This document shows positions 1 through 5,749 of a DNA stretch of 5,820 nt, one piece after another. The notes under the pieces were generated by a model. The model made no database searches. It saw only the letters and a program-made list of their open reading frames with translations, and had not been told where the DNA came from. Every line of letters starts with the position of its first letter. The first letter of the stretch is position 1. A program made the position numbers and the translations under genes. This DNA comes from Candidatus Uhrbacteria bacterium RIFCSPLOWO2_02_FULL_48_12 (lineage in GTDB: Bacteria > Patescibacteriota > Patescibacteriia > GWA2-46-9): NCBI GenBank assembly GCA_001791425.1, contig MGEP01000004.1:5489-11308 (forward strand). Direction: 5' to 3'.

Positions 1-464
1 TGGCCATTAATGGCGTTTGTCTCACTATCGCCTCAGCGGCCAGGGGTTTGTACAATATTGTTATCATGCCGGAAACATTGCGCCATACTACCTTGCGGCG
101 TCTTCAAGAAAGCGATAGAGTGAATGTGGAATTGCCCCTAAAGCATGGTCAGCCCTATGGCGGGCATTTTGTTTTGGGCCACGTTGATACTGTTGGCAAG
201 ATTAATTATGTTAAAAAAGACAAAGGTGGGACAGTGGTCAAAATTTTATTTCCTGCCAGTTTTAGACGTCTGGTCGCGTCCAAGGGATCCATAACCGTTG
301 ACGGTGTTAGTTTGACGGTTGTTGGCGTTCAGCGTGATTGCTTTACCGCGGCCTTTATTCCCTATACACTTCAGCACACGACGTTAAGAACTTTAACCAA
401 AGGCAGTCAAGTCAATATTGAGTTTGATATTCTTGCGCGTTATATTCATGCGGCGAGCAGTTAA
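1..464 (+). CDS. ribE: Riboflavin synthase alpha chain, 5'-truncated by window edge
   Basis: Catalyses dismutation of two 6,7-dimethyl-8-ribityllumazine molecules to riboflavin plus the pyrimidinedione that RibH reuses; cytosolic. The reading frame is open from base 3, giving 153 visible residues; about 40-45 N-terminal residues lie outside the window by comparison with the ~200-aa family. Two lumazine-binding barrels are visible. The first has INGVCLT (visible residues 2-8), then PETLRHTTL, then the G-GGHFVLGHVD segment that starts the second barrel. The second repeats the pattern with VDGVSLTV and IPYTLQHTTL and ends in VNIEFDILARYI. This duplicated pattern is diagnostic of the family. The stop (462-464) lies inside the next gene, ribH, so the two are probably translationally coupled. 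The symbol follows the ribE/ribC usage for the alpha subunit, which differs between species. The internal ATG at 48 is not the start, because conserved family sequence precedes it. Confidence 0.95.
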   Translation, partial: AINGVCLTIASAARGLYNIVIMPETLRHTTLRRLQESDRVNVELPLKHGQPYGGHFVLGHVDTVGKINYVKKDKGGTVVKILFPASFRRLVASKGSITVDGVSLTVVGVQRDCFTAAFIPYTLQHTTLRTLTKGSQVNIEFDILARYIHAASS

Positions 465-909
465 AAAAATCACTACCAATATCGCGCCTCGCGGTTTTAA
501 GATGGCTGTGGTGGTTGCTGATTTCAATGCGTCAGTCACCAAAGGACTTCTGGCTGGGGCATTAAGAGCCGCCAAAGACAGCGATCTCAAGAATGTCGCG
601 GTTTATCACGTGGCTGGCTCATTTGAGGTGGCGCAACTTGCCATGCGCCTTGCTAAAACCAAGCGCTGGCACGCCATTGTTTGTTTGGGGGTAATCATCA
701 AGGGCGAAACAAGTCATGATCAGCATCTCGCGAGCGCCGTCACATCTGGGCTACTGCAAGTTGGTTTAAATACAGGCGTGGCAATCGGTCTTGGCGTTAT
801 CACGGCCAACAATGTGGCGCAAGCTCGCGCTCGTTCCGGCCATAATCAATACAATCGCGGCTATGCCGCGGTGGCGGCTGCTGTGGCCCTGGCCACGCAA
901 AAAATTTAG
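448..909 (+). CDS. ribH: 6,7-dimethyl-8-ribityllumazine synthase (beta chain)
   Basis: Condenses 5-amino-6-ribitylaminouracil with 3,4-dihydroxybutanone 4-phosphate to the lumazine precursor of riboflavin; family members form pentamers or 60-mer capsids. The protein is 153 aa, the usual size. Visible motifs are ADFN (24-27, the substrate-binding RFN region), VAGSFEVAQLA (55-65), LGVIIKGETSH (80-90) with H90 matching the catalytic histidine, and GVITANNVAQARARSG toward the C terminus. The start at ATG 448 gives a normal N terminus. An in-frame TTG at 418 would add ten unconserved residues, and ATG 502 would begin right at the first beta strand. No Shine-Dalgarno is visible. The gene overlaps the riboflavin synthase gene by 17 bases in another frame. 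Small departures from the textbook motifs, from memory, are AGSFE where PGAFE is common and KGETSH where RGxTxH is common; both look conservative. Confidence 0.95.
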   Translation: MRRAVKKITTNIAPRGFKMAVVVADFNASVTKGLLAGALRAAKDSDLKNVAVYHVAGSFEVAQLAMRLAKTKRWHAIVCLGVIIKGETSHDQHLASAVTSGLLQVGLNTGVAIGLGVITANNVAQARARSGHNQYNRGYAAVAAAVALATQKI

Positions 910-931
910 TTGTCTCTCACACACAATAATT

Positions 932-2797
932 ATGTCTCCCACAGAGGAAATAAAATCGCGTTTGGATATTATTGACGTTATTAGCGAGTACTTTCCCTTA
1001 AAACCAGCCGGCGCCAACTGGCGGGCGCGCTGTCCTTTTCACGAGGAGCGTACGCCGTCGTTCATGGTTTCCAAGGCCAAGCAGATTTGGCATTGTTTTG
1101 GTTGCGGCGAAGGGGGCGACATTTTCGGCTTTATCATGAAGCAGGAGGGTTTGGAATTTCCCGATGCCCTGCGCCTCTTGGCCGACAAAGCGGGCGTGCA
1201 GATTAAATTTGAAGATCCGGCCATTCGCAGTGAGCGCCAGCGAATGTTTAATCTTCTTGAGGCCGCCGTGTCCTTTTGGTCAGAGGTATTGTGGCAGGAA
1301 AGAGCGGCTGAGACTGCTCGGCGTTATTTTATGGAAGAAAGAAAGTTAAAGCCGGAAACAATTCGCGCTTGGCGCTTGGGTTACGCGCTGGATTCATGGG
1401 AGGCGCTTATTAACCATCTTGTGAAGCTAGGATACAAAGAAGAAGAAATGATCAAAAGCGGAGTGGCTGTTCGCAAAATGGAGACGCGCGGGCGCTCGGC
1501 CTATGACCGTTTTCGCAATCGCCTGATGTTTCCAATCGCTAACACTCAGGGGCAAGTCATTGGCGCGACCGGACGAATTTTGTCGGCCAGCGCAACCGAG
1601 GCAAAATATGTCAACACTCCGGAAACCCTGCTCTATCACAAAGGGCAAGTGCTTTATGGTTTAGACAAAGCCAAGGCCGCAATTAAACAGCAGAATTTGG
1701 CCATCGTTGTTGAAGGGAACATGGATGCCATTGCTTCGCATGAAGCTGATGTGGCAAATGTAGTGGCGTCTTCGGGCACGGCCTTGACCGTGGAGCAGGT
1801 GCGTTTGCTCAAGCGCTTCACTGATAACTTGGCTTTTGCTTTTGATGCGGACGCGGCCGGCGAATCCGCCACCTGGCGCGGGTTAGCCACAGTTTTGTCA
1901 GAGGGCTGTCAAGTTTCGCTGATCAGCTTGCCGCTTCGTCCAGACGGTAAACGCTTTAAAGATCCGGATGAGTGCATTCGCGCTAATCCCAAACTTTGGC
2001 TGGAGGCCATTGCCAAAGCCGAGCCAATGCTGGAGCATTATTTTCGGCGCGCCGCCACGGAATATGACCTGACCAAGCTGGAAGATAAACAGCGCGTGAC
2101 CAAGCTGATCTTGCCGCTAATCGGCCGCTTGCCGGATCAGGTGGCCATGAGCCATTATTTAAAAAAACTTGCCAATTTGGTTGAGGTGCAGGAGCGGTAT
2201 TTAAGAGAGGCGCTGGAGCGCCAGCCGTCGGCCGGGGGCGGGAGCGTTCAGAGGGCGGCCAATGCTGTCCCGGCCGCCTCGGCGCCCGTTAAAGACAGCC
2301 GATGGGCGCAAAGCGAGCGGCTTTTGGCCGGTCTTATCGCGGCGCCGGCGCAGATGGGCTACGCGGCCGCGGTCACCACTCCGGAAATGATTTCTCCGGA
2401 ATACGCAGCGCTGTACAGAGAGATGGTGGTTTTCTTTACTGAACAAGGGGGAAATGATAAGATTGATTGGCTGGGGCAGGAATTTGCCGCTTATCTTAAT
2501 AAGAATGCGGCAAATGGCGTGAGCCCCGAACAATTGTCAGTGCTTGCCCTCTTGGCTGATAAAGAATTTTCTGATTTTACGCCATTGGAGATTGAGCGCG
2601 AACTTCTTTCGTCGGTTAATCGTTTAAAGAGGGGCCACCTTAGAGTTATTCTTCAGAAATTAGAAAATGATATTAGGTCAATTGAACAGTCGCCGGCCAA
2701 AGACGAGGATCGCTTGGCTTCTTTGTTTAAAGAATTTCAAACCGTTAGCGCGGAATTAGCCAAGATGGATAATAATAAAAACAGCAATCGCAAATAA
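932..2797 (+). CDS. dnaG: DNA primase DnaG
   Basis: Synthesises RNA primers for replication at the fork, working with the replicative helicase DnaB. The protein is 621 aa, close to the usual 580-650. Domain order is complete. The CHC2 zinc ribbon has C34, H37, C55 and C58. The RNA polymerase core includes the basic RFRNRLMFPI segment from about residue 193. The Toprim centre has EGNMD (E261, D265) and DADAAG (D305, D307), nearly the same positions as E. coli E265/D309/D311. A Pro/Ala/Gly-rich linker spans about 430-455. The helical C-terminal helicase-interaction domain spans about 455-621 and is weakly conserved. ATG 932 is chosen because the typical EEIKSRLDIIDVISEY primase N terminus begins there; extending the frame upstream to 791 would only run inside ribH. 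No Shine-Dalgarno is visible; the start lies in the context AATAATTATG, identical to that of rpoD. The gene starts 22 bases after ribH and ends 2 bases before rpoD. Confidence 0.97.
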   Translation: MSPTEEIKSRLDIIDVISEYFPLKPAGANWRARCPFHEERTPSFMVSKAKQIWHCFGCGEGGDIFGFIMKQEGLEFPDALRLLADKAGVQIKFEDPAIRSERQRMFNLLEAAVSFWSEVLWQERAAETARRYFMEERKLKPETIRAWRLGYALDSWEALINHLVKLGYKEEEMIKSGVAVRKMETRGRSAYDRFRNRLMFPIANTQGQVIGATGRILSASATEAKYVNTPETLLYHKGQVLYGLDKAKAAIKQQNLAIVVEGNMDAIASHEADVANVVASSGTALTVEQVRLLKRFTDNLAFAFDADAAGESATWRGLATVLSEGCQVSLISLPLRPDGKRFKDPDECIRANPKLWLEAIAKAEPMLEHYFRRAATEYDLTKLEDKQRVTKLILPLIGRLPDQVAMSHYLKKLANLVEVQERYLREALERQPSAGGGSVQRAANAVPAASAPVKDSRWAQSERLLAGLIAAPAQMGYAAAVTTPEMISPEYAALYREMVVFFTEQGGNDKIDWLGQEFAAYLNKNAANGVSPEQLSVLALLADKEFSDFTPLEIERELLSSVNRLKRGHLRVILQKLENDIRSIEQSPAKDEDRLASLFKEFQTVSAELAKMDNNKNSNRK

Positions 2798-2799
2798 TT

Positions 2800-4038
2800 A
2801 TGAAACGTAAACTCAAAAAAACAAGAGGCCGCCCAAGAACTGCTCGTTCGGCAAAAAAAGCATTGCGCCGGGCGCTTGTGTCTGGGGCGCGCAAAAAGGC
2901 GGGTGCCTTACGACGGCCGCAAAAAGCGGCCGCGCCGCTTGAGCGCCACCCAGATCAGGCGGCCGTGGAGCGTTTAATAGTCAAGGGACGTTCTCGCGCC
3001 TTTGTGACGGAAACAGAAATTACTTATGTCTTTCCGGAAGTTGAAGAATATCTGGAAGATTATGAGCAGTTTTTAGACACTCTGGAAGATATGGGTGTTG
3101 GCATTGTGGCTATGGGAGTAAATATTCTTGATCTTCATGGCCGGGTTAAAAAGGAAGAGATGAATGTAAAAATTGGCACGCCGGTTGATAAGCGGCGGCT
3201 TGATTTATCTGACATTTCCGCTGATTCAATTCAGATGTACTTGAGAGAAATCGGCAAAGTGCCGCTTTTAACCGCTGAAGAAGAAGTTGCTTATGCCAAA
3301 CGCAAAGAAAAAGGAGACGAAGAGGCCAAAAAGAAATTGATTGAAGCTAATTTGCGTTTGGTCGTGTCTATTGCCAAAAGATTTACCGGTAAGCGCCTCT
3401 CGCTTTTGGATTTAATTCAAGAGGGCAACATCGGCCTTTTTAGGGCCGTAGAAAAATTTGAGTATCGCAAGGGCTATAAGTTTTCCACCTACGCCACGTG
3501 GTGGATTAGGCAGGCCATCACGCGTGCCTTGGCCGATCAATCGCGCACTATTCGCATTCCCGTGCACATGGTGGAAACAATAAATAAGTTTCAGCAGATT
3601 GAACGGCAGTTAATTCAAGATTTGGGGCGCGAGCCACTGCCCGAAGAAATTGCCGCCGAGATGGGAGAGCCCATTGAAAAAATTCGCCACATCATTAAAA
3701 TATCTCAAGATACGATTTCTTTGGAAACTTCTGTCGGCGAAGATGACGAAGATTCAACGCTGGAAGATTTCATTGAAGACGTGAAAAACATTACGCCTGA
3801 CCGGGCGGCCGCTCTGCAGCTGCTTAAAGATTACGTGCGCGATGTTATTAAAGAATTAACCCCGCGGGAGCAAAAAATTTTGGAAATGCGTTTTGGGTTG
3901 ATTGACGGCGTAGCCCACACGTTAGAAGAGGTAGGTAACGAATTCGGCGTGACTCGCGAGCGCATCAGGCAAATTGAAGCCAAGGCCCTGGAAAAAATTC
4001 AGAAGTATGAAGGGATTAAGCGGTTGAAGGACTACTAA
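2800..4038 (+). CDS. rpoD: Primary (housekeeping) sigma-70 factor RpoD/SigA
   Basis: Directs RNA polymerase to housekeeping promoters. The protein is 412 aa. Residues 1-42 are a basic tail with 19 Lys/Arg, no acidic residue and an AT-hook-like RGRPR at 9-13. Region 1.1 is about 55-104 (VERLIVKGRSRAFVT ... LEDMGVGIV). Region 1.2 is about 142-170 (DSIQMYLREIGKVPLL). Region 2 is about 178-248 and contains LLDLIQEGNIGL and the melting and -10 recognition helix YKFSTYATWWIRQAITRA (226-243). Region 3 follows with RTIRIPVHMVETINK, and the region 3.2 finger is the acidic DEDSTLEDFIED stretch (about 316-327). Region 4.2 is the helix-turn-helix TLEEVGNEFGVTRERIRQIE (374-393). Having regions 1.1 and 1.2 and this conserved 2.4/4.2 makes it a group 1 sigma, so it should read -35 TTGACA and -10 TATAAT-like sites. 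It starts two bases after dnaG stops, consistent with coupled translation. Confidence 0.97.
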   Translation: MKRKLKKTRGRPRTARSAKKALRRALVSGARKKAGALRRPQKAAAPLERHPDQAAVERLIVKGRSRAFVTETEITYVFPEVEEYLEDYEQFLDTLEDMGVGIVAMGVNILDLHGRVKKEEMNVKIGTPVDKRRLDLSDISADSIQMYLREIGKVPLLTAEEEVAYAKRKEKGDEEAKKKLIEANLRLVVSIAKRFTGKRLSLLDLIQEGNIGLFRAVEKFEYRKGYKFSTYATWWIRQAITRALADQSRTIRIPVHMVETINKFQQIERQLIQDLGREPLPEEIAAEMGEPIEKIRHIIKISQDTISLETSVGEDDEDSTLEDFIEDVKNITPDRAAALQLLKDYVRDVIKELTPREQKILEMRFGLIDGVAHTLEEVGNEFGVTRERIRQIEAKALEKIQKYEGIKRLKDY

Positions 4039-4043
4039 ATTGA

Positions 4044-4085
4044 GCTGTAGGCCGTAAGCTATAAGCCATAAGGTTTTAAGTTATG
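4044..4085 (+). repeat. Degenerate 7-base tandem repeat in the spacer before the DHS-like gene
   Basis: The spacer after rpoD can be read as consecutive 7-mers: GCTGTAG, GCCGTAA, GCTATAA, GCCATAA, GGTTTTA, AGTTATG. The four first units share the pattern GCYRTAR; the last two are decayed and run into the ATG start of the next gene (4083). The phase is exact without gaps. The array is short and imperfect, so it could be a chance A/T-rich pattern. Its role is unknown; it occupies almost the whole spacer where a promoter or ribosome site for the next gene would be expected. No convincing terminator is seen after rpoD. Confidence 0.5.
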
Positions 4086-5105
4086 ACCAAACAAGAGCTT
4101 CTCAAAACGCCAGTGGAGCACATTGATTTTAAGAAGATTGATCCCTCGTATCTAGTGGGGGCGATGTCAAAGATGTCGTTTTCGTCGCGCGATCTGGCGC
4201 GCGCCGCGGATATTTATGTGAGGATGCTTAGCGAAAAAGAGGGGACGGTAATTTTGACGCTTGCCGGTTCCACCAGCGCCGCTGGCTGTATGCAGGTTTA
4301 TGTTGATTTGGTGAAAAACAAAATGGTTGATGTGGTGGTGGCCACCGGCGCGAGCATCGTGGACATGGATTTTTTTGAAGCCCTAGGGTTTAAACATTAT
4401 ATTGGTACGCCTTTTGCTGACGACAATGAACTCCGCGAGCTCCACATTGATCGCATTTATGACACTTTTATTGATGAAGATGAGTTGAAAGAGTGCGATA
4501 TTATTATTGCTAAAATTGCCGATGGCCTTCCGCCAAAGCCGTATTCTTCGCGAGAATTTATTCAGTTGATGGGCCAGTACTTGGCCGAAGGAGGAGCCAA
4601 GAAAAAAGATTCGCTGGTAGAGGCGGCGTACGAGGCCGGCGTGCCGATTTTTTGCCCGGCCTTTTCAGATTCCAGCGCGGGGTTTGGATTGGTTTATCAT
4701 CAGCATCATCATCCTGATAAACACATATCCATTGATTCAGTTAAAGATTTTCTGGAACTCACAAAAATAAAAATGGCCGCGCCGACAACTGGGCTTTTAA
4801 TGATTGGCGGCGGCGTGCCTAAGAATTTCGCGCAAGATACAGTGGTGGCCGCCGAAGTGCTGGGTAAAGAAGTACCTATGCATAAATACGCTGTGCAAAT
4901 AACTGTGGCTGACGTTCGCGACGGCGCCTGCTCCAGCTCAACCCTCAAAGAGGCGAGTTCGTGGGGCAAGGTGGAAACAACGTTTGAACAAATGGTTTAC
5001 GCCGAAGCTACCCTCGCCTTGCCCCTTATTGCCGCGCACGCTTATCAAAGCGGCGTTTGGCAAAAGCGTCAACCAAAACGCTGGGCTGATTATTTGGGTA
5101 AATAA
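4083..5105 (+). CDS. Deoxyhypusine synthase-like protein (NAD-dependent aminobutyl transferase fold)
   Basis: The protein is 340 aa, close to the family's usual size. Deoxyhypusine synthase moves the aminobutyl group of spermidine to a lysine using NAD and an enzyme-lysine imine. Family signatures are LAGSTSAAG (60-68) and VATGASIVDMDF (86-97) in the nucleotide fold, FIDEDEL (129-135), CPAFSDSSAG (191-200), GGGVPKNF (242-249) and the active-site EASSWGK (290-296). K296 aligns with the catalytic Lys329 of the human enzyme, W294 with Trp327 and E290 with Glu323. Other spermidine contacts appear changed (see findings). Bacteria lack eIF5A, so the natural acceptor is not obvious; a homospermidine- or spermidine-forming activity or another amine transfer is possible, and I do not assign one. 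The start at 4083 places the first conserved residues normally. AAGG at 4070-4073 is at best a weak ribosome site. The gene may share the upstream transcript. Confidence 0.88.
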   Translation: MTKQELLKTPVEHIDFKKIDPSYLVGAMSKMSFSSRDLARAADIYVRMLSEKEGTVILTLAGSTSAAGCMQVYVDLVKNKMVDVVVATGASIVDMDFFEALGFKHYIGTPFADDNELRELHIDRIYDTFIDEDELKECDIIIAKIADGLPPKPYSSREFIQLMGQYLAEGGAKKKDSLVEAAYEAGVPIFCPAFSDSSAGFGLVYHQHHHPDKHISIDSVKDFLELTKIKMAAPTTGLLMIGGGVPKNFAQDTVVAAEVLGKEVPMHKYAVQITVADVRDGACSSSTLKEASSWGKVETTFEQMVYAEATLALPLIAAHAYQSGVWQKRQPKRWADYLGK

Positions 5106-5115
5106 TAGTCAAAAG

Positions 5116-5144
5116 TTGCGTCAAAATTATTTAGGTGCTAAACT
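5116..5144 (+). promoter_or_regulatory. Candidate extended -10 promoter for the tRNA-Asn gene
   Basis: TTGCGT (5116-5121) and TAAACT (5139-5144) are separated by 17 bases, with TG at 5136-5137 one base upstream of the -10, which is the extended -10 arrangement. Matches to consensus are 3 of 6 and 4 of 6. Transcription would start near 5151, leaving a short A/T-rich leader before the tRNA at 5179. The position is right for a tRNA promoter and the RpoD encoded in the window should read such sites. The -10 box also lies in a small hairpin that might instead be a terminator for the gene before it. Confidence 0.5.
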
Positions 5145-5172
5145 AGCGCCATATTTGTTCTTTGATTTATTT
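5134..5172 (+). terminator. Possible weak terminator of the DHS-like gene (overlaps the promoter candidate)
   Basis: GGTGCT (5134-5139) pairs with AGCGCC (5145-5150) around the loop AAACT, a 6-base stem with one G·T pair. It is followed by a T-rich but interrupted stretch up to about 5178. The stem lies 29 bases after the stop of the DHS-like gene. The T tract is broken early by A, G and C, so termination would be weak. The same bases form the -10 region of the promoter candidate, so at least one of the two readings may be wrong. Confidence 0.3.
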
Positions 5173-5219
5173 TTATATTCCGGGGTAGCTCAGCGGTAGA
5201 GCAGGTGACTGTGGCATAA

Positions 5220-5239
5220 TTCCTATATATGAAGAGGAA
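5220..5239 (+). other. Small hairpin holding the HNH start codon in its loop
   Basis: TTCCT (5220-5224) pairs perfectly with AGGAA (5235-5239), leaving a 10-base loop that contains the ATG at 5229-5231. The stem's 3' side, AGGA, is the only Shine-Dalgarno-like sequence nearby but lies downstream of the ATG. The hairpin could hold down nuclease translation or shape the 5' end of the intron. Five A/T-rich pairs are weak evidence and chance is possible. Confidence 0.3.
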
Positions 5240-5561
5240 AAGAACCTACGCCGATCGTCGAGAATATATCAAAGCGGCCGTAGTCAAGAGGCGAAAAAAG
5301 ATCAAGACTATGGCGGTCGAATATCTCGGCGGAAAGTGTATGTCATGTAGTTATTGTCGAAGCATAGATGCACTTGATTTTCACCATCTCGATACCAACT
5401 CGAAAGATTTTGGTGTTTCAAAGGATGGCCTTACTCGATCATGGGAAAGGGTAAGAAAAGAGCTTGATAAGTGCGTTTTATTATGCGCCAATTGTCATCG
5501 TGAAATACATGCCGGCGTAATCGCAGCCCCGCGCAGGAATGCGTGGGTGAAAACTGGGTGA
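5229..5561 (+). CDS. HNH homing endonuclease encoded in the tRNA-Asn intron
   Basis: The protein is 110 aa and very basic at its N terminus (KRKRTYADRR, then KRRKKIK), as expected for DNA binding. The HNH core is GGKCMSC (34-40), a ßßα-metal region with LDFHHLD (49-55), a KDF...SWERVRKELDKC helix region (59-82) and LLCANCHREIH (84-94). C37, C40, C86 and C89 form the zinc site; H52 or H53, N88 and H94 fit the HNH triad positions. It probably makes a cut in or near intron-less tRNA-Asn genes, which is inferred from its position. The ATG lies 17 bases inside the intron; no ribosome binding site precedes it. The last codons, from about H94 to the stop, overlap intron RNA helices, and the TGA stop is inside the P3 5' strand. 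The frame is intact, so the nuclease may still be active. Confidence 0.9.
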   Translation: MKRKRTYADRREYIKAAVVKRRKKIKTMAVEYLGGKCMSCSYCRSIDALDFHHLDTNSKDFGVSKDGLTRSWERVRKELDKCVLLCANCHREIHAGVIAAPRRNAWVKTG

Positions 5562-5749
5562 ACTCGGGGAAGTCCCAAGATTGATAATTTGTCAAAGGAT
5601 AATCCCGAGCCAATCCTTGGCGGGCACAGGTGCCAAGGAAGGTGTAGAGACTAGTAAGTGAGTCCCAACAATAATCTTACAGATAGCGCCCAGCGCCTAG
5701 AACAGGCGATGAGATAGTCCATTCCTATTGGTAACAGTAGGGTCAAATG
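5509..5749 (+). ncRNA. Group I intron ribozyme core, probably subgroup IA
   Basis: Helices paired by eye, in order: P2 CCCGCGC 5528-5534 with GCGTGGG 5541-5547; P3 CTGGGTG 5554-5560 with CGCCCAG 5687-5693; P4 CTCGGG 5563-5568 with CCCGAG 5604-5609; P5 GTCC 5572-5575 with GGAT 5597-5600, capped by TTGA/TCAA; P6 CCTTGGC 5615-5621 with GCCAAGG 5632-5638; P7 GACTA 5649-5653 with TAGTC 5715-5719, the guanosine-binding site; P8 CGCCT 5694-5698 with AGGCG 5704-5708; P9 CCTATTG 5724-5730 with CAGTAGG 5735-5741 and a GTAA tetraloop; terminal G 5749. An extra hairpin, GTAAG 5654-5658 with CTTAC 5676-5680, sits between P7 and P3 where subgroup IA introns carry P7.1. The order and pseudoknot match the group I consensus. 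Confidence 0.9.

Larger units (their letters stand above)
5213..5749 (+). mobile_element. Group I self-splicing intron with HNH homing endonuclease gene
   Basis: The 537-base insertion begins after T35 of the tRNA anticodon and ends with a G (5749), as group I introns do. Its 5' two thirds encode an HNH nuclease and its 3' third folds as a ribozyme core (separate entry). An intron plus homing nuclease is the classical mobile pair: the nuclease cuts intron-less alleles and the intron is copied in by repair. The P1 helix that sets the 5' splice site is not obvious next to it. A plausible long-range P1 is GGCAT 5213-5217 with ATGCC 5509-5513, followed by 3'-side bases 5517-5522 (GTAATC) opposite exon bases 5207-5212 (GACTGT) with one C/A mismatch and a T·G pair at the splice site. 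This would put the nuclease gene in the P1 loop. Confidence 0.92.

Noticed and set aside
418..447. TTG start for ribH at 418
   Set aside because: It adds ten hydrophobic residues with no family counterpart; ATG 448 gives the normal length and N terminus.
791..931. Extension of the primase frame upstream to 791, giving 668 aa
   Set aside because: The added 47 residues lie inside ribH in another frame, have no primase similarity, and the conserved primase N terminus begins at ATG 932.
2201..2533. Antisense 110-codon frame within dnaG
   Set aside because: It lies opposite a conserved gene in a GC-rich stretch, has no recognisable domain and no start signals.
4701..4725. His-rich stretch (HQHHHHPDKH, about residues 206-214) of the DHS-like protein as a metal site or tag
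   Set aside because: It is native sequence in a loop region after CPAFSDSSAG; histidines alone do not support a metal role.
4984..5199. 71-codon + frame overlapping the end of the DHS-like gene and the tRNA
   Set aside because: It runs out of frame through conserved DHS codons and into tRNA exon 1, and shows no recognisable motif.
5280..5351. GTAGTC (5280-5285) and GTAGTT (5346-5351) as guide sequences pairing with exon GACTGT
   Set aside because: Both pair on paper, but they sit inside the HNH coding core, far from the ribozyme core, and two equal hits suggest chance. The 5509-5522 option fits the helix order better, though it has one mismatch.
5431..5613. Antisense 60-codon frame in the intron
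   Set aside because: It is opposite the HNH core and the P2-P6 helices; the sense-strand signals explain the conservation.
5559..5650. TGA read as glycine (Gracilibacteria-type code), extending the HNH protein
   Set aside because: The longer core genes contain no in-frame TGA, the HNH domain is complete before 5559, and the bases after it form ribozyme helices.
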